Origin: an uncultured cyanobacterium
GTDB lineage: Bacteria; Cyanobacteriota; Cyanobacteriia; Gloeomargaritales; Gloeomargaritaceae
NCBI GenBank assembly: GCA_937936705.1
Contig: CALHCP010000078.1
Coordinates: 1-35,104, forward strand
Length of the DNA stretch: 35,104 nucleotides
Direction of reading: 5' to 3'
Below are positions 15,111 through 23,650 of the stretch, in pieces. The notes under the pieces were generated by a model that saw nothing but the letters and a program-made list of their open reading frames with translations, was not told where the DNA came from and searched no databases. Within the stretch, counting starts at the first letter, position 1; each line of letters begins with the position of its first letter. The position numbers and the translations under genes are program-made.

Positions 15111-15210
15111 TATAGCAAGCCTACCTGAGTTAAGAATGGCGGTCGCCGGGGCACCGTCCCCGTCGTTAGTTCGCCAGCCTATGGTTCACAAATCAAGTCA
15201 TATTGCTATA
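15111..15210 (-). mobile_element. MITE-like element, form A in inverted orientation (copy 9)
   Basis: 100 bp with TATAGCAAGCCTACCTGA on the left and, read on the minus strand, TATAGCAATATGACTTGA on the right. The core is GCCGGGGCACCGTCCCCG. Its reverse complement aligns along its whole length with 12117-12213. The tips begin and end with TA. It lies 46 bases before the nitroreductase start. The stretch 14999-15110 shows no gene. Confidence 0.8.
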
Positions 15211-15256
15211 GTGTAATTGGCAAATACATTGACAGAAATAAACCCGGGGTGCGGTA

Positions 15257-15916
15257 ATGGTCTTAGCTGGTGTATCTACCGATTTAGTCAAGCAGCAGTT
15301 AAATTGGCGTTATGCGACGAAAAAGTTTGATCCAGCCCGCAAAATCCCCCCCGCAATTTGGGAAGTTTTAGAAGAAAGTTTACGCTTGGCTCCGTCCTCT
15401 TTTGGGTTGCAGCCCTGGCGATTTATTGTGGTGAATAATCCTGGCATTCGTGCCCAATTGCTGGAACATTCCTGGGGACAAAAACAAGTGGTGGATGCCT
15501 CCCATTTAGTCGTTTTAGCTCTGCAAAAAGAAGTTGGGGTAGGGGATGTTGACCGTTATCTGGCACGCACTGCTGCCGTCCAAGGGATTCCCATGGAGAA
15601 GTTGCAGGGTTTTGGCAATCTGATCAAGGGTTTTTTAACCCAACCCCCCTACCCGTTGAATTTAGAAGAATGGGCGGCACGACAGGTTTATCTGGCGTTA
15701 GGGCAACTGATGACGACAGCCGCTTTTTTAGGCATTGATACTTGTCCGATGGAAGGATTTATTCCGGCGAAATACGATGAAATTTTGGGCTTAACGGGTA
15801 CGCCCTACCGTTCCGTTGTGGTTTGTCCGGTGGGCTATCGGGCTGAAGATGATCCCAACGCCCAACGCCCGAAAGTTCGCTACGAAAAAAGCGATGTATT
15901 TATGTATGTGGATTAG
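15257..15916 (+). CDS. Nitroreductase-family NAD(P)H-dependent flavin oxidoreductase
   Basis: 219 residues with the nitroreductase layout: WRYATKKFDPARK at the start binds FMN phosphate, then LAPSSFGLQPWRFIVV, a central helix region, LALGQLMTTAAFLGIDTCPMEGF and the C-terminal VVCPVGYRAEDDPNAQRPKVRYE. Such enzymes (NfsB, DrgA) reduce nitro compounds or quinones using FMN. The Shine-Dalgarno sequence is weak. The last 17 bases overlap the end of the convergent Alr-type gene. Confidence 0.9.
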   Translation: MVLAGVSTDLVKQQLNWRYATKKFDPARKIPPAIWEVLEESLRLAPSSFGLQPWRFIVVNNPGIRAQLLEHSWGQKQVVDASHLVVLALQKEVGVGDVDRYLARTAAVQGIPMEKLQGFGNLIKGFLTQPPYPLNLEEWAARQVYLALGQLMTTAAFLGIDTCPMEGFIPAKYDEILGLTGTPYRSVVVCPVGYRAEDDPNAQRPKVRYEKSDVFMYVD

Positions 15917-17150
15917 CCGGCAATTCCGGTAATAACTGTTCCAATGCCCACAACCAATGCAGCCACGTCGTGCCCCCCTGACAAAAGACAATGTAGGGCG
16001 GACGTAAGGGCCCATCGGCGGAAAACTCGCTGGTACTGCCGTCAATAAATGTGCCCCCCGCCATCACCAACTGGCTTTCATAACCGGGCATCGGCGCGGG
16101 CACCGGGTCAAGGTAACTGCCGACCGGACTCAGACGTTGTAGTGCTCGACAAAATCGGGTTAAGCGTTCCGGGTCGCCCAGGCGAATGGCTTGAATGGTA
16201 TCCGTGCGGGGGGCAGTTACGGTCGGTTGCACGGCATAGCCGAGCTGTGTAAACGTAGCGGCGAGCAGTAAGCCGGATTTCAAGGCTTCTCCCACCATTT
16301 GGGGAGCGAGAAATAGCCCCTGGAAAAACAGACGATTTAAGCCTAACGTTGCACCGGCTTCCCGGCCAATACCGGGAGCATTGAAGCGATTGGCCGCCAG
16401 TAAAACATATTCTTTTTTGCCCGCAACATAACCCCCACAGGGAGCAATCGTACCACCGGGATTTTTAATCAACGAACCCGCGATTAAATCGGCTCCCACC
16501 ATTGGCGGTTCTTGAGCTTCGGCAAACTCACCATAGCAATTATCCACCACACAAATTACCCGGGAATTGATCTGTTTAATGGTATGAATGATTTTCTTGA
16601 TTTCAGCAATTGTCAAACTCGGCCGCCAGGAATAACCACAGGAACGCTGAATCAAAGCAACTCGCGTTTTGGGATGAATCATCTGGGGTAATTTGACCCA
16701 GTCAATTTCACCGCTAGGAGTTAAATCTAACTGTTGATAGGTAACCCCAAAGTCCTGTAAGGAACCGTTGCCCGCTGCCCGTATGCCCAGCACCGGTTCC
16801 AAGGTATCGTAGGGCGCACCGGCAACCGCTAACAGTTCATCCCCCGGGCGTAAAACACCATACAAAGCACAGGCAATCGCATGCGTACCGGAGAAAAATT
16901 GAGGACGCACCAAAGCCGTCTCCGCGCCCATGACTTGAGCGAATACCTGTTCCAAAACCTCCCGCCCTTGATCCCCATGCCCATAACCCGTAGTTCCCTG
17001 AAAATGATGCACCCCCACGCGCTGGGCATTCATCGCTTGCACAACACGCATCAAATTCTGTTTGACCAGTCCATCCACGCTCTGAAATCGCTCCGTTAAT
17101 TGCGGGACAATTTCCCTCAGTAGGGGATGACTTGTCAGGGGATAATTCAT
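15900..17150 (-). CDS. Methionine gamma-lyase family / aluminium-resistance (Alr)-type PLP protein
   Basis: 416 residues, a fold-type-I PLP enzyme. Key parts are FQGTTGYGHGDQGREVLEQVFA, VRPQFFSGTHAIACALYGVLRPGDELL, GYSWRPSLTIAEI, VVDNCYGEF and the likely Schiff-base lysine in AGSLIKNPGGTIAPCGGYVAG (about residue 230). Relatives are named aluminium resistance protein; the in vivo reaction is unclear. The start codon lies directly next to a MITE-like element whose terminal GAGG, 7 bases before the ATG, is the only visible ribosome-binding site. It may belong to the leftward transcript that begins with the pentapeptide gene. Confidence 0.88.
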   Translation of the reverse strand: MNYPLTSHPLLREIVPQLTERFQSVDGLVKQNLMRVVQAMNAQRVGVHHFQGTTGYGHGDQGREVLEQVFAQVMGAETALVRPQFFSGTHAIACALYGVLRPGDELLAVAGAPYDTLEPVLGIRAAGNGSLQDFGVTYQQLDLTPSGEIDWVKLPQMIHPKTRVALIQRSCGYSWRPSLTIAEIKKIIHTIKQINSRVICVVDNCYGEFAEAQEPPMVGADLIAGSLIKNPGGTIAPCGGYVAGKKEYVLLAANRFNAPGIGREAGATLGLNRLFFQGLFLAPQMVGEALKSGLLLAATFTQLGYAVQPTVTAPRTDTIQAIRLGDPERLTRFCRALQRLSPVGSYLDPVPAPMPGYESQLVMAGGTFIDGSTSEFSADGPLRPPYIVFCQGGTTWLHWLWALEQLLPELPANPHT

Positions 17151-17151
17151 C

Positions 17152-17270
17152 AGGGAACCTCTATAGCAATCCTACCTGAATTGAGCATGGCGGTCGCCGG
17201 GGCGTAGCCCCCGTTTCTCCATCAACTCGGTATGCCGGCGAGATCATTGGCATTTTCGGCTGGCGCCCAT
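17152..17270 (-). repeat. MITE-like repeat, form B (copy 10), at the Alr-type gene start
   Basis: It begins AGGGAACCTCTATAGCAATC one base outside the start codon of the Alr-type gene, then TACCTGAATTGAG, the core GCCGGGGCGTAGCCCCCG, TTTCTCCATCAACTCGG and CCGGCGAGAT, ending near GGCTGGCGCCC. It joins the form B tip to the form A subterminal sequence. Read leftward it supplies AGAGG as a Shine-Dalgarno sequence. Confidence 0.7.
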
Positions 17271-17283
17271 CAAGAATACCGGA

Positions 17284-17772
17284 TCAATCCGCCAGCCATT
17301 GATACAGAACCAGGGCATCAATGTAACCCAAACGGGGATGGCAAAACGCCCGGGGCAAACGTCCTACCGTTTGAAAACCTAACTGTTCCCAAAGCCGAAT
17401 GGCCACCGTATTACTGACCGCTACATAATTAAATTGCATCGCTTTGTAACCCAATTCTATCGCCATTTGGAGGGAATGTTGCGCCATCAATTTGCCCACG
17501 CCTTGACCGCGCGCCGGTGCGGCAACCATATAACCGCAGTTACAAACATGACGACCCGGCCCCCCTTGGTTGGGTTTGAGATAGTAGGTGCCCAAAACCG
17601 TGTTTCCGGCGACAGCTACATAGGTTTTATGGGGCAATTCAAACCAAATGCGATAGGCTGCCGCCGGAGATAAATCCGGGTCATAGCCGTAGGTTTCCCC
17701 GGCCATGATGACTTCCTGAATAATCGGCCAAACTGCTTCCCAATCCGGGTTGTGGGCTTCGCGAATTTGCAT
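17284..17772 (-). CDS. GNAT-family N-acetyltransferase
   Basis: 162 residues. It shows the GNAT acetyl-CoA site: GYMVAAPARGQGVGKLMAQHSLQMA (motif A with the R-G-Q-G-V-G turn), then FNYVAVSNTVAIRLWEQLGFQTVGRLP (motif B). The acceptor substrate is unknown. It starts 9 bases after the stop of the TerB/Mo-nitrogenase-C gene, so the two are probably co-transcribed. The ribosome site is weak, which suggests translational coupling. Confidence 0.9.
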   Translation of the reverse strand: MQIREAHNPDWEAVWPIIQEVIMAGETYGYDPDLSPAAAYRIWFELPHKTYVAVAGNTVLGTYYLKPNQGGPGRHVCNCGYMVAAPARGQGVGKLMAQHSLQMAIELGYKAMQFNYVAVSNTVAIRLWEQLGFQTVGRLPRAFCHPRLGYIDALVLYQWLAD

Positions 17773-17781
17773 GGGTTCGGG

Positions 17782-18411
17782 TTAGCCGGGTACATCTTCC
17801 CCCTGCTCTGCCAAATAGGAAAGCGCCCGAAATCGCAGCCCGACCAATTGCTCATAAAGGGGATTCAGTTTACACATCGGCGGAATATGAACAATTTTGC
17901 GCCCAAACAGAACGATATCCCGTTCAAACGGACATTGCGCCGGAATCATCCGACATAAAAATCGGGCGATTTTCGGGTCATGAATCTGCATTTCGTCTAA
18001 CCATTTCCGCAGCGGGTCAAGCAGGTCATGCCGTTCTTCACCGGCAGGCATACACTGCTCCCCTTCCCGTTTTACTAAAGTGGCTTTTAATCCGGTTAAA
18101 ATCTCGGCAGAACGCCCCAAGGCCTGACAAAACTCTTGCAACAATCGGTCTTCGGCTTCCGAGTAGGTACCGTCCGCAATGGCAACCATAATCGCCGTGC
18201 GGAGAAAATCATCTGCTTTGGCATCGTCCGCGGCAAAAGTTGCCGATAACTCTTGGGGCGTTAGGGGTTGGCAATGCTCAATTTGGCTACTCCCAAGGAA
18301 ATCACTCACCAAGGCTTTTTCTTCCTCGGTATAATGCCCGTCCGCCCAAGCGACGGTCAGTAAGCCCCTCAACCAGAGTTCGCTGGGGACAGGATGGCTA
18401 TGGGTACTCAC
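17782..18411 (-). CDS. TerB-like protein with Mo-dependent nitrogenase C-terminal domain
   Basis: 209 residues in two parts. The N-terminal half (about 10-115) has paired acidic helices of the TerB type: LLTVAWADGHYTEEEKALVSDFL and IMVAIADGTYSEAEDRLLQEFC. The C-terminal part (about 140-200), DPKIARFLCRMIPAQCPFER followed by HIPPMCKLNPLYEQLVGLRFRALSYL, is the domain called Mo-dependent nitrogenase C-terminus, found as a short protein in many cyanobacteria. Conserved cysteines (CPFER, MCKLNP) may bind metal. Despite the domain name, no nitrogenase genes are seen. Probably in an operon with the methyltransferase (48 bases upstream) and the GNAT gene. Confidence 0.85.
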   Translation of the reverse strand: MSTHSHPVPSELWLRGLLTVAWADGHYTEEEKALVSDFLGSSQIEHCQPLTPQELSATFAADDAKADDFLRTAIMVAIADGTYSEAEDRLLQEFCQALGRSAEILTGLKATLVKREGEQCMPAGEERHDLLDPLRKWLDEMQIHDPKIARFLCRMIPAQCPFERDIVLFGRKIVHIPPMCKLNPLYEQLVGLRFRALSYLAEQGEDVPG

Positions 18412-18459
18412 ATTCTCACTCGCAACCGTTAAAAATAACCAATTTAGGCTCGCTCCATC

Positions 18460-19269
18460 CTACAATATCATATCCTGGGTATTCATGGGCAGAACGTCTA
18501 AGGATGTCAAAAGAAATTGCTCATGGCTGGTTTTAATCTGAATTTGACCCTTGCAGGCATAAGGATCAAAAAGGCTCAGTACCTCTGATGCTGGCAGTTG
18601 TTCGAGATGATCACCCAACATGAATCGCAGGAGTTTCCGGCGATTGATGGCTGTATCCGGGAAATTCACTTCATAGTTAATTTTGCGCCGTTGATAACCG
18701 GGATGATATTCATCTAAGCATGCCGTTAAATCTTCGGCTAAATAGTAGGGAATCGGTTGCCCCAGTCGGTCAAAACATTTCTGCCAAAATTGGCTGATGA
18801 CATTCTCTCGGCCTGCCATGGCAATCAGTAACATTCCTTGGGGATGAACCACTTTGAGAAGTTGCTTGACGGTGTGTTGTAAATCAGGAACGTAGTATAA
18901 AACGTGGTTGCTCAAAATTAAGTGAAACTGGCTGGCCGTTTCTGCCGGTAGATGGGCATAGTCGGTAATCGTGGCTGCGGTGTAGGCCGATAAGATATGC
19001 ACGGCATTTTGGCGATAGACTGCATCCGGTTCCACCAGGGTAATTGCTAATTCTTGAGGGGGAAGATGCAGCAGAGATAAAAATCGGGACGTAAACACAC
19101 CCGTACCACAACCAAAATCCAGGAATTTCAGAGGCTTTTCTGGTATGGGGAAGTGGCTCAGCACTTGCCGGTAGGATTGCAAATCCTGCTCAAATTCAGT
19201 GGTATGAGCGGCAAAGAATTGATAATCTTCGCGAATGTCGGCAAAGTTTTTTTTACTGGCTGCCGTCAT
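18460..19269 (-). CDS. Class I SAM-dependent methyltransferase
   Basis: 269 residues. The SAM-binding motif I is LKFLDFGCGTGVFTSRFL (about 47-64). Acidic motif II LVEPD and the post-motif LILSNHVLYYVPDLQHTVKQLLKVVHPQGMLLIAM follow the Rossmann order. The C-terminal part (about 190-269) is variable and may bind the substrate, which I cannot name. Its ATG overlaps the stop of the pentapeptide gene by 4 bases (ATGA), indicating translational coupling. Confidence 0.88.
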   Translation of the reverse strand: MTAASKKNFADIREDYQFFAAHTTEFEQDLQSYRQVLSHFPIPEKPLKFLDFGCGTGVFTSRFLSLLHLPPQELAITLVEPDAVYRQNAVHILSAYTAATITDYAHLPAETASQFHLILSNHVLYYVPDLQHTVKQLLKVVHPQGMLLIAMAGRENVISQFWQKCFDRLGQPIPYYLAEDLTACLDEYHPGYQRRKINYEVNFPDTAINRRKLLRFMLGDHLEQLPASEVLSLFDPYACKGQIQIKTSHEQFLLTSLDVLPMNTQDMIL

Positions 19270-20045
19270 GGTTTGGCTCCCGAAAAGTCAACGGTTTCCA
19301 GATGTTTGGCCTGGCTAAAATCGGTATTTTTACGGACGGTGCCACTCAGGTTGACCTGCTCTAAATCGGCTCCCTGAAAATTGGCGTGCGTTAAATCAGA
19401 CCCGGTGAGATTACTGCCTTGCAGTCGCGCCGCTTGCAGTTGCGCCCCGGTTAGATTGGCTAATTTCATTTGCACGCCGTTGAGAATTGCCCCTTCTAAA
19501 TGGGCGGCGGTTAGATTGGCTTGGTCTAAAATCGCGCCGCTGAGATCGGCTCCCCTGAGATTGGCATGAGTGAGGTTAGCACCGGTTAAATCTGCCCCCC
19601 GTAAATTCACGCCTTGCAGATTAAAGCCACTCAAGTTTTTACCCCGTAAATCGGCACCGTTGAGGGCGCATTGTTCGCATTTTTTTTGCCGGAAAAGGGT
19701 TTCTAACTGTTGCTGAGCAGTGGCTACCGGAGCGGGACGAGAAAAGGTGCGCCAGCCGCCCCAACTTAGGGTGATGAGGGTTAGCGCGAGAGCAACGATG
19801 CGCCCACGCGGACGGGTGATCCAGCCATAAAGTTGCCGCCGGGGAGACGGGGTGGGGGACTGATGGAGTTCGTGCAGGGCTTGGTGGATAAATTCGGGGG
19901 GGATGGCGGCAGCTTGCCCGGCTTCGAGGAGTTCGGTGAGGGAATAACTATTCAAGTGGCCTTGGGATTGTAAATGGAGGCGAGCCGCCCGGGTGAAAAC
20001 CGCCTCGGCCAGATGTTCGGGAATGCGATGTTGGGCGGGTTCCAT
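19266..20045 (-). CDS. Membrane-anchored pentapeptide-repeat protein
   Basis: 259 residues. An N-terminal cytoplasmic region (about 1-75, helical) and one membrane segment (about 82-98, IVALALTLITLSWGGW) precede a CEQC pair (about 120) and a long pentapeptide-repeat helix (about 123-255) of A(D/N)LxG units such as GADLRG, GVNLRGADLTGANL and GSDLTHANFQGADL. Pentapeptide proteins form a right-handed quadrilateral beta-helix; the role is unknown. It is the first gene of a leftward set that includes the methyltransferase. The 211-base gap to ndhF holds divergent promoters that I could not place. Confidence 0.88.
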   Translation of the reverse strand: MEPAQHRIPEHLAEAVFTRAARLHLQSQGHLNSYSLTELLEAGQAAAIPPEFIHQALHELHQSPTPSPRRQLYGWITRPRGRIVALALTLITLSWGGWRTFSRPAPVATAQQQLETLFRQKKCEQCALNGADLRGKNLSGFNLQGVNLRGADLTGANLTHANLRGADLSGAILDQANLTAAHLEGAILNGVQMKLANLTGAQLQAARLQGSNLTGSDLTHANFQGADLEQVNLSGTVRKNTDFSQAKHLETVDFSGAKP

Positions 20046-20256
20046 AGGGTTGCACGGGGGAGGGTTTTTGTCAATTTTAGCCGGCTGACCGGGGATTGAT
20101 AAGAAAACCTGACAGGATGGATTGCCAATTCTGAGGAGTTGCCCCTTCCCTTGAGCGGGGTGGGGTCGTTATGGTGAGTAGCAGGGTGGCTGTGGTACTA
20201 CCCTGATTTTGCCTGTGCTTTTCGTTGATCCCCTTCATGTCTATCTGAGGTCGCTG

Positions 20257-22101
20257 ATGTTGTCTTGGTTTTTGGCATCGGTGTGGTTGGTGCCCCTTTA
20301 TCCGTTGGTCGGGACGGTGGTGGCGGCTTTATGGTTTCCGGGTATCATCCGCCGGACGGGGCCGCGACCGGCGGGGTACTTCAATACGTTGATGACGTTG
20401 TTGAGTCTGCTGCACGTCGCTGCGGCCGGGTGGGCGATCGGGGGACAGGAAGGATTGACTTGGACGGTGCCGTGGTTGCAGGTGGCGGGGCTGGATTTGA
20501 CGCTGCCGATCGTGGTTTCCCCGGAAGCGTTGACGGCGATGGGGGTAATTTTCGGGGTGAATTTGCTGGCGCAGGTCTATGCCTTTGGCTATCTGGAAAT
20601 GGATTGGGGTTGGGCCAGGTTTTTCTCGCTGCTGGCCTTTTTTGAGGCGGGGATGAGCGCTTTGGTTTTGTGTGATTCCCTGTTTTTTAGCTACATGATC
20701 CTAGAGTTGCTGACCCTGGGGACGTATCTGTTGGTGGGATTTTGGCTGAACCAACCGTTGGTGGTGACGGGGGCACGGGATGCGTTTTTGACTAAACGGG
20801 TGGGGGATTTGCTGCTGCTGATGGGGGTTTTGGCTCTGTGGCCGCTGGCGAAAACCTGGAATTTTACGGAGTTGGCTCTCTGGGCGCAGGCGCCGGCGAC
20901 GGTGGATTACGCCCGGCTGCATCCGGGATTGATGTTTGGGGTGGGATTGGCTTTGTTGGCGGGGCCGTTGGGGAAATGTGCCCAGTTTCCCTTTCACCTA
21001 TGGCTGGATGAGGCGATGGAAGGCCCCTTACCGGCCACGATTTTGCGGAATGCAGTGGTAGTGGCAACGGGGGCGTGGGTGCTGGTGAAGTTGGCGCCGG
21101 TTTTTGCCCTGTCGCCTGGGGTGATGTATTTGATGGTCTTCATGGGGGCGGTGACGGCGTTGGGGTCGGCGGCCATTGCTATTGCTCAGATTGATGTGAA
21201 ACGCACTTTGTCTTACCCGGTGAGCGCGGTGATGGGGTTGGTTTTTGTGGCGGTGGGGACGGGGCATCCCGCAACGGCACTGCTGCTGTTGTTGACCCAC
21301 GGGCTGGCGGCGGGGTTGCCGGTGATGGCGGTCGGCAATGTGATTTGGAACAGTGTGACCCAGAATGTCACCCAGTTGGGGGGCCTGTGGACGCGGCGGC
21401 CGGTGACGGGGCTGAGTTTCCTGGTGGGGATGGCGGGAATTGTGGCTGTGCCGCCTTTGGGGGGATTCTGGGCGTTATGCCAATTGCTGGATGATTTGGG
21501 GCTAGAATCGCCGCTTTTGGTGGGGACGGTGTTGGTGGTGAACGGCTTGCTGACGTTTAATTTTATGCGGGTCTTTTGCTTGATTTTTGGCAATCGCCCC
21601 CGGGAGATGAGCGAGCGTTCGCCGGAGCTGCATTGGCCGTTTATCCTGCCGATGACGGTGCTGGCGGGGGTGGTGCTGCATGTGCCGCAGATGCTGGCGG
21701 TGGCGGGGCGGTTACCGCAGGGGCAAACGGATGGGGGGATTTTATTAACTGTTAGTACATTGTCCGGGATGACCTTGGCATCGGTTATCTATCTGAATCC
21801 TGGGATGGCCAAACCGGTTACGCTTCCCTGGAAGCAGTTACAAGATTTATTGGCTTATGATTTGTACACACCTCGTATTTACAAGCTAACCGTTGTGAGT
21901 TTGGTGGATATGCTGTCTCGGCTCACGGATTTATTGGATCGCTATTTGGTGGATGGGGTGGTGAATGGGGTGGGGGTCATGACTATTTTTAGCGGGGAAA
22001 CCCTGAAGTATAGTACGTCCGGGAAGTTCCAGTGGTATCTGTTCACTATCCTGCTCGGTCTGGGCTTGGTGGTGGGGTTGATGATGATTACATTGTCTTA
22101 A
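20257..22101 (+). CDS. ndhF: NDH-1 subunit NdhF of the CO2-uptake type (NdhF3/F4)
   Basis: 614 residues, a polytopic proton-pumping subunit of the thylakoid NDH-1MS complex. It has the antiporter-like core LGKCAQFPFHLWLDEAMEGPLPATILRN, IAIAQIDVKRTLSYP and LLLLTHGLAAGLPVM, and the N-terminal PGIIRRTGPRPAGYFNTLMT stretch that marks the CO2-uptake forms rather than NdhF1. I choose ATG 20257, with GAGG 6 bases before it; the frame is open from a TTG at 20209. ndhD and the CO2 hydration gene follow, defining the operon. Without a cupS gene next to it, the NdhF4 (constitutive) form seems somewhat likelier than NdhF3. Confidence 0.92.
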   Translation: MLSWFLASVWLVPLYPLVGTVVAALWFPGIIRRTGPRPAGYFNTLMTLLSLLHVAAAGWAIGGQEGLTWTVPWLQVAGLDLTLPIVVSPEALTAMGVIFGVNLLAQVYAFGYLEMDWGWARFFSLLAFFEAGMSALVLCDSLFFSYMILELLTLGTYLLVGFWLNQPLVVTGARDAFLTKRVGDLLLLMGVLALWPLAKTWNFTELALWAQAPATVDYARLHPGLMFGVGLALLAGPLGKCAQFPFHLWLDEAMEGPLPATILRNAVVVATGAWVLVKLAPVFALSPGVMYLMVFMGAVTALGSAAIAIAQIDVKRTLSYPVSAVMGLVFVAVGTGHPATALLLLLTHGLAAGLPVMAVGNVIWNSVTQNVTQLGGLWTRRPVTGLSFLVGMAGIVAVPPLGGFWALCQLLDDLGLESPLLVGTVLVVNGLLTFNFMRVFCLIFGNRPREMSERSPELHWPFILPMTVLAGVVLHVPQMLAVAGRLPQGQTDGGILLTVSTLSGMTLASVIYLNPGMAKPVTLPWKQLQDLLAYDLYTPRIYKLTVVSLVDMLSRLTDLLDRYLVDGVVNGVGVMTIFSGETLKYSTSGKFQWYLFTILLGLGLVVGLMMITLS

Positions 22102-22116
22102 AACGGGGGTGGCAGG

Positions 22117-23640
22117 ATGTTGAGTGTCTTGATTGCGGGGCCGATGCTGGCGGCTTTAGCGGTATTGTTGGTGCGGGAGCCGCGGCAGGTAAGGGCATTG
22201 GCGTTGCTGTTGAGTGCCTTAATGTTGGCGTGGGTGGGGGTGATTCTCGGCCGTTTTGATGTGGCGCAAGCGGGGATGCAGATGTCAGAATTTTGGCCTT
22301 GGTTGCCGAATTTGGGGTTGAATTATCGCCTGGGGTGTGATGGTTTATCGGTATCCCTATTGGCCTTAAATGCGTTGATGACGTGGGTGGTGATTTATAG
22401 TACACCGATAGACGTGGAACGACCCCGTTTATATTACAGTCTGATTTTACTGGTCAGCGGTGGCTTGGCGGGGGCATTTACTGCTCAAAATATATTATTA
22501 TTCGTTTTATTCTATGAATTGGAGTTGATCCCCGTTTATTTTTTAATCGGGATTTGGGGGGGAGCGCGGCGGGAGTATGCGGCTCTTAAATTTCTCATTT
22601 ATACGGCCATTTCGGGGTTGCTCATTTTGGTGGGATGTTTGGCGTTGGGATGGCTGAGCGGCAGTCCTAATTTTGATTACCCGACGGTACAGGCAACGGT
22701 GAATCGGTTGGGGGTCGGGTTCCAGGTCACTTTATTGCTGGTGTGGTTGTTGGGGTTTGGCATTAAAACGCCTTTGGTGCCGTTGCACACTTGGTTGCCG
22801 GATGCTTATGTGGAGGCGGCACCGCCGGTGGCGATTCTGTTGGGGGGGATTTTGGCCAAGTTGGGCACCTATGGGCTGGTGCGGTTCGGTTTGCAGTTAT
22901 TTCCACTGGCATGGGCGCAGTTGTCCCCGGCTTTGGCACTCTGGGGGACGGTGGGGGTGCTGTTTGGGGCGTTGGCGGCGATTGCCCAGAAGGACATTAA
23001 ACGGATGGTGGCCTACAGTTCCATTGGGCACATGGGCTACGTGATGCTGGGCTGTGCGGTGGGCACGCCCTTGGCGCTGGTGGGGGCGATTGCCCAGATG
23101 GTCAGTCACGGGATTATTTTGGCGATTTTGTTCCATTTGGTGGGGGTTATTGAGCGCAAGGTGGGCACCCGGGAGTTGGATGTGTTAAACGGCTTGATGA
23201 ATCCGCTGCGGGGCTTGCCGACAATTAGCTCGCTGTTGGTGCTGGGGGGCATGGCCAGCGCCGGGATTCCGGGAATGGCGGGGTTTGTGGCGGAATTTTT
23301 GGTCTTTCAGGGGAGTTATCCAATTTTCCCGGTGCTAACCTTGCTGTGTGTCTTGGGGACGGGTTTGACGGCGGTGTATTTTGTGATTTTGCTCAACCGC
23401 ACCTGTTTTGGCAAATTGGATAGCCGGACGGCCTACTATCCGCGGGTGTTTTTTGCTGAAAAAGCCCCGGCGTTGGTGTTAGCCGGACTGATTGTGTTCC
23501 TGGGCCTGCAACCGATGTGGTTGGTCAAATGGAGTGAGACGACGGCACAGGCTTTAGCCGTAACCGAATTAGCCCAAGCGCCCTGGACTCAAGGTCATTT
23601 TGCCGGTTTGCCATCAGTTCATTCACCTTTGCAACCTTAG
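22117..23640 (+). CDS. ndhD: NDH-1 subunit NdhD of the CO2-uptake type (NdhD3/D4)
   Basis: 507 residues, a membrane proton-pumping subunit. Hallmarks are GCDGLSVSLLALNALMTWVV, FYELELIPVYFLIGIWGG, GFGIKTPLVPLHTWLPDAYV followed by EAAPPVAILLGGILAKLGTYG, and AIAQKDIKRMVAYSSIGHMG. Conserved Glu in LFYELELIP and Lys in KTPLVPLH belong to the proton channel. It starts 15 bases after ndhF; the ribosome site is poor (GGTGGCAGG), consistent with coupling. Its stop overlaps the Shine-Dalgarno sequence of the hydration gene. Confidence 0.93.
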   Translation: MLSVLIAGPMLAALAVLLVREPRQVRALALLLSALMLAWVGVILGRFDVAQAGMQMSEFWPWLPNLGLNYRLGCDGLSVSLLALNALMTWVVIYSTPIDVERPRLYYSLILLVSGGLAGAFTAQNILLFVLFYELELIPVYFLIGIWGGARREYAALKFLIYTAISGLLILVGCLALGWLSGSPNFDYPTVQATVNRLGVGFQVTLLLVWLLGFGIKTPLVPLHTWLPDAYVEAAPPVAILLGGILAKLGTYGLVRFGLQLFPLAWAQLSPALALWGTVGVLFGALAAIAQKDIKRMVAYSSIGHMGYVMLGCAVGTPLALVGAIAQMVSHGIILAILFHLVGVIERKVGTRELDVLNGLMNPLRGLPTISSLLVLGGMASAGIPGMAGFVAEFLVFQGSYPIFPVLTLLCVLGTGLTAVYFVILLNRTCFGKLDSRTAYYPRVFFAEKAPALVLAGLIVFLGLQPMWLVKWSETTAQALAVTELAQAPWTQGHFAGLPSVHSPLQP

Positions 23641-23650
23641 GAGGACAAGG

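Noticed and set aside
20046-20256. TCAAT...ATTGA as an NdhR/CcmR-type operator before ndhF
   Set aside because: Spacing and half-site orientation do not match the motif I know, and such AT pairs are common.
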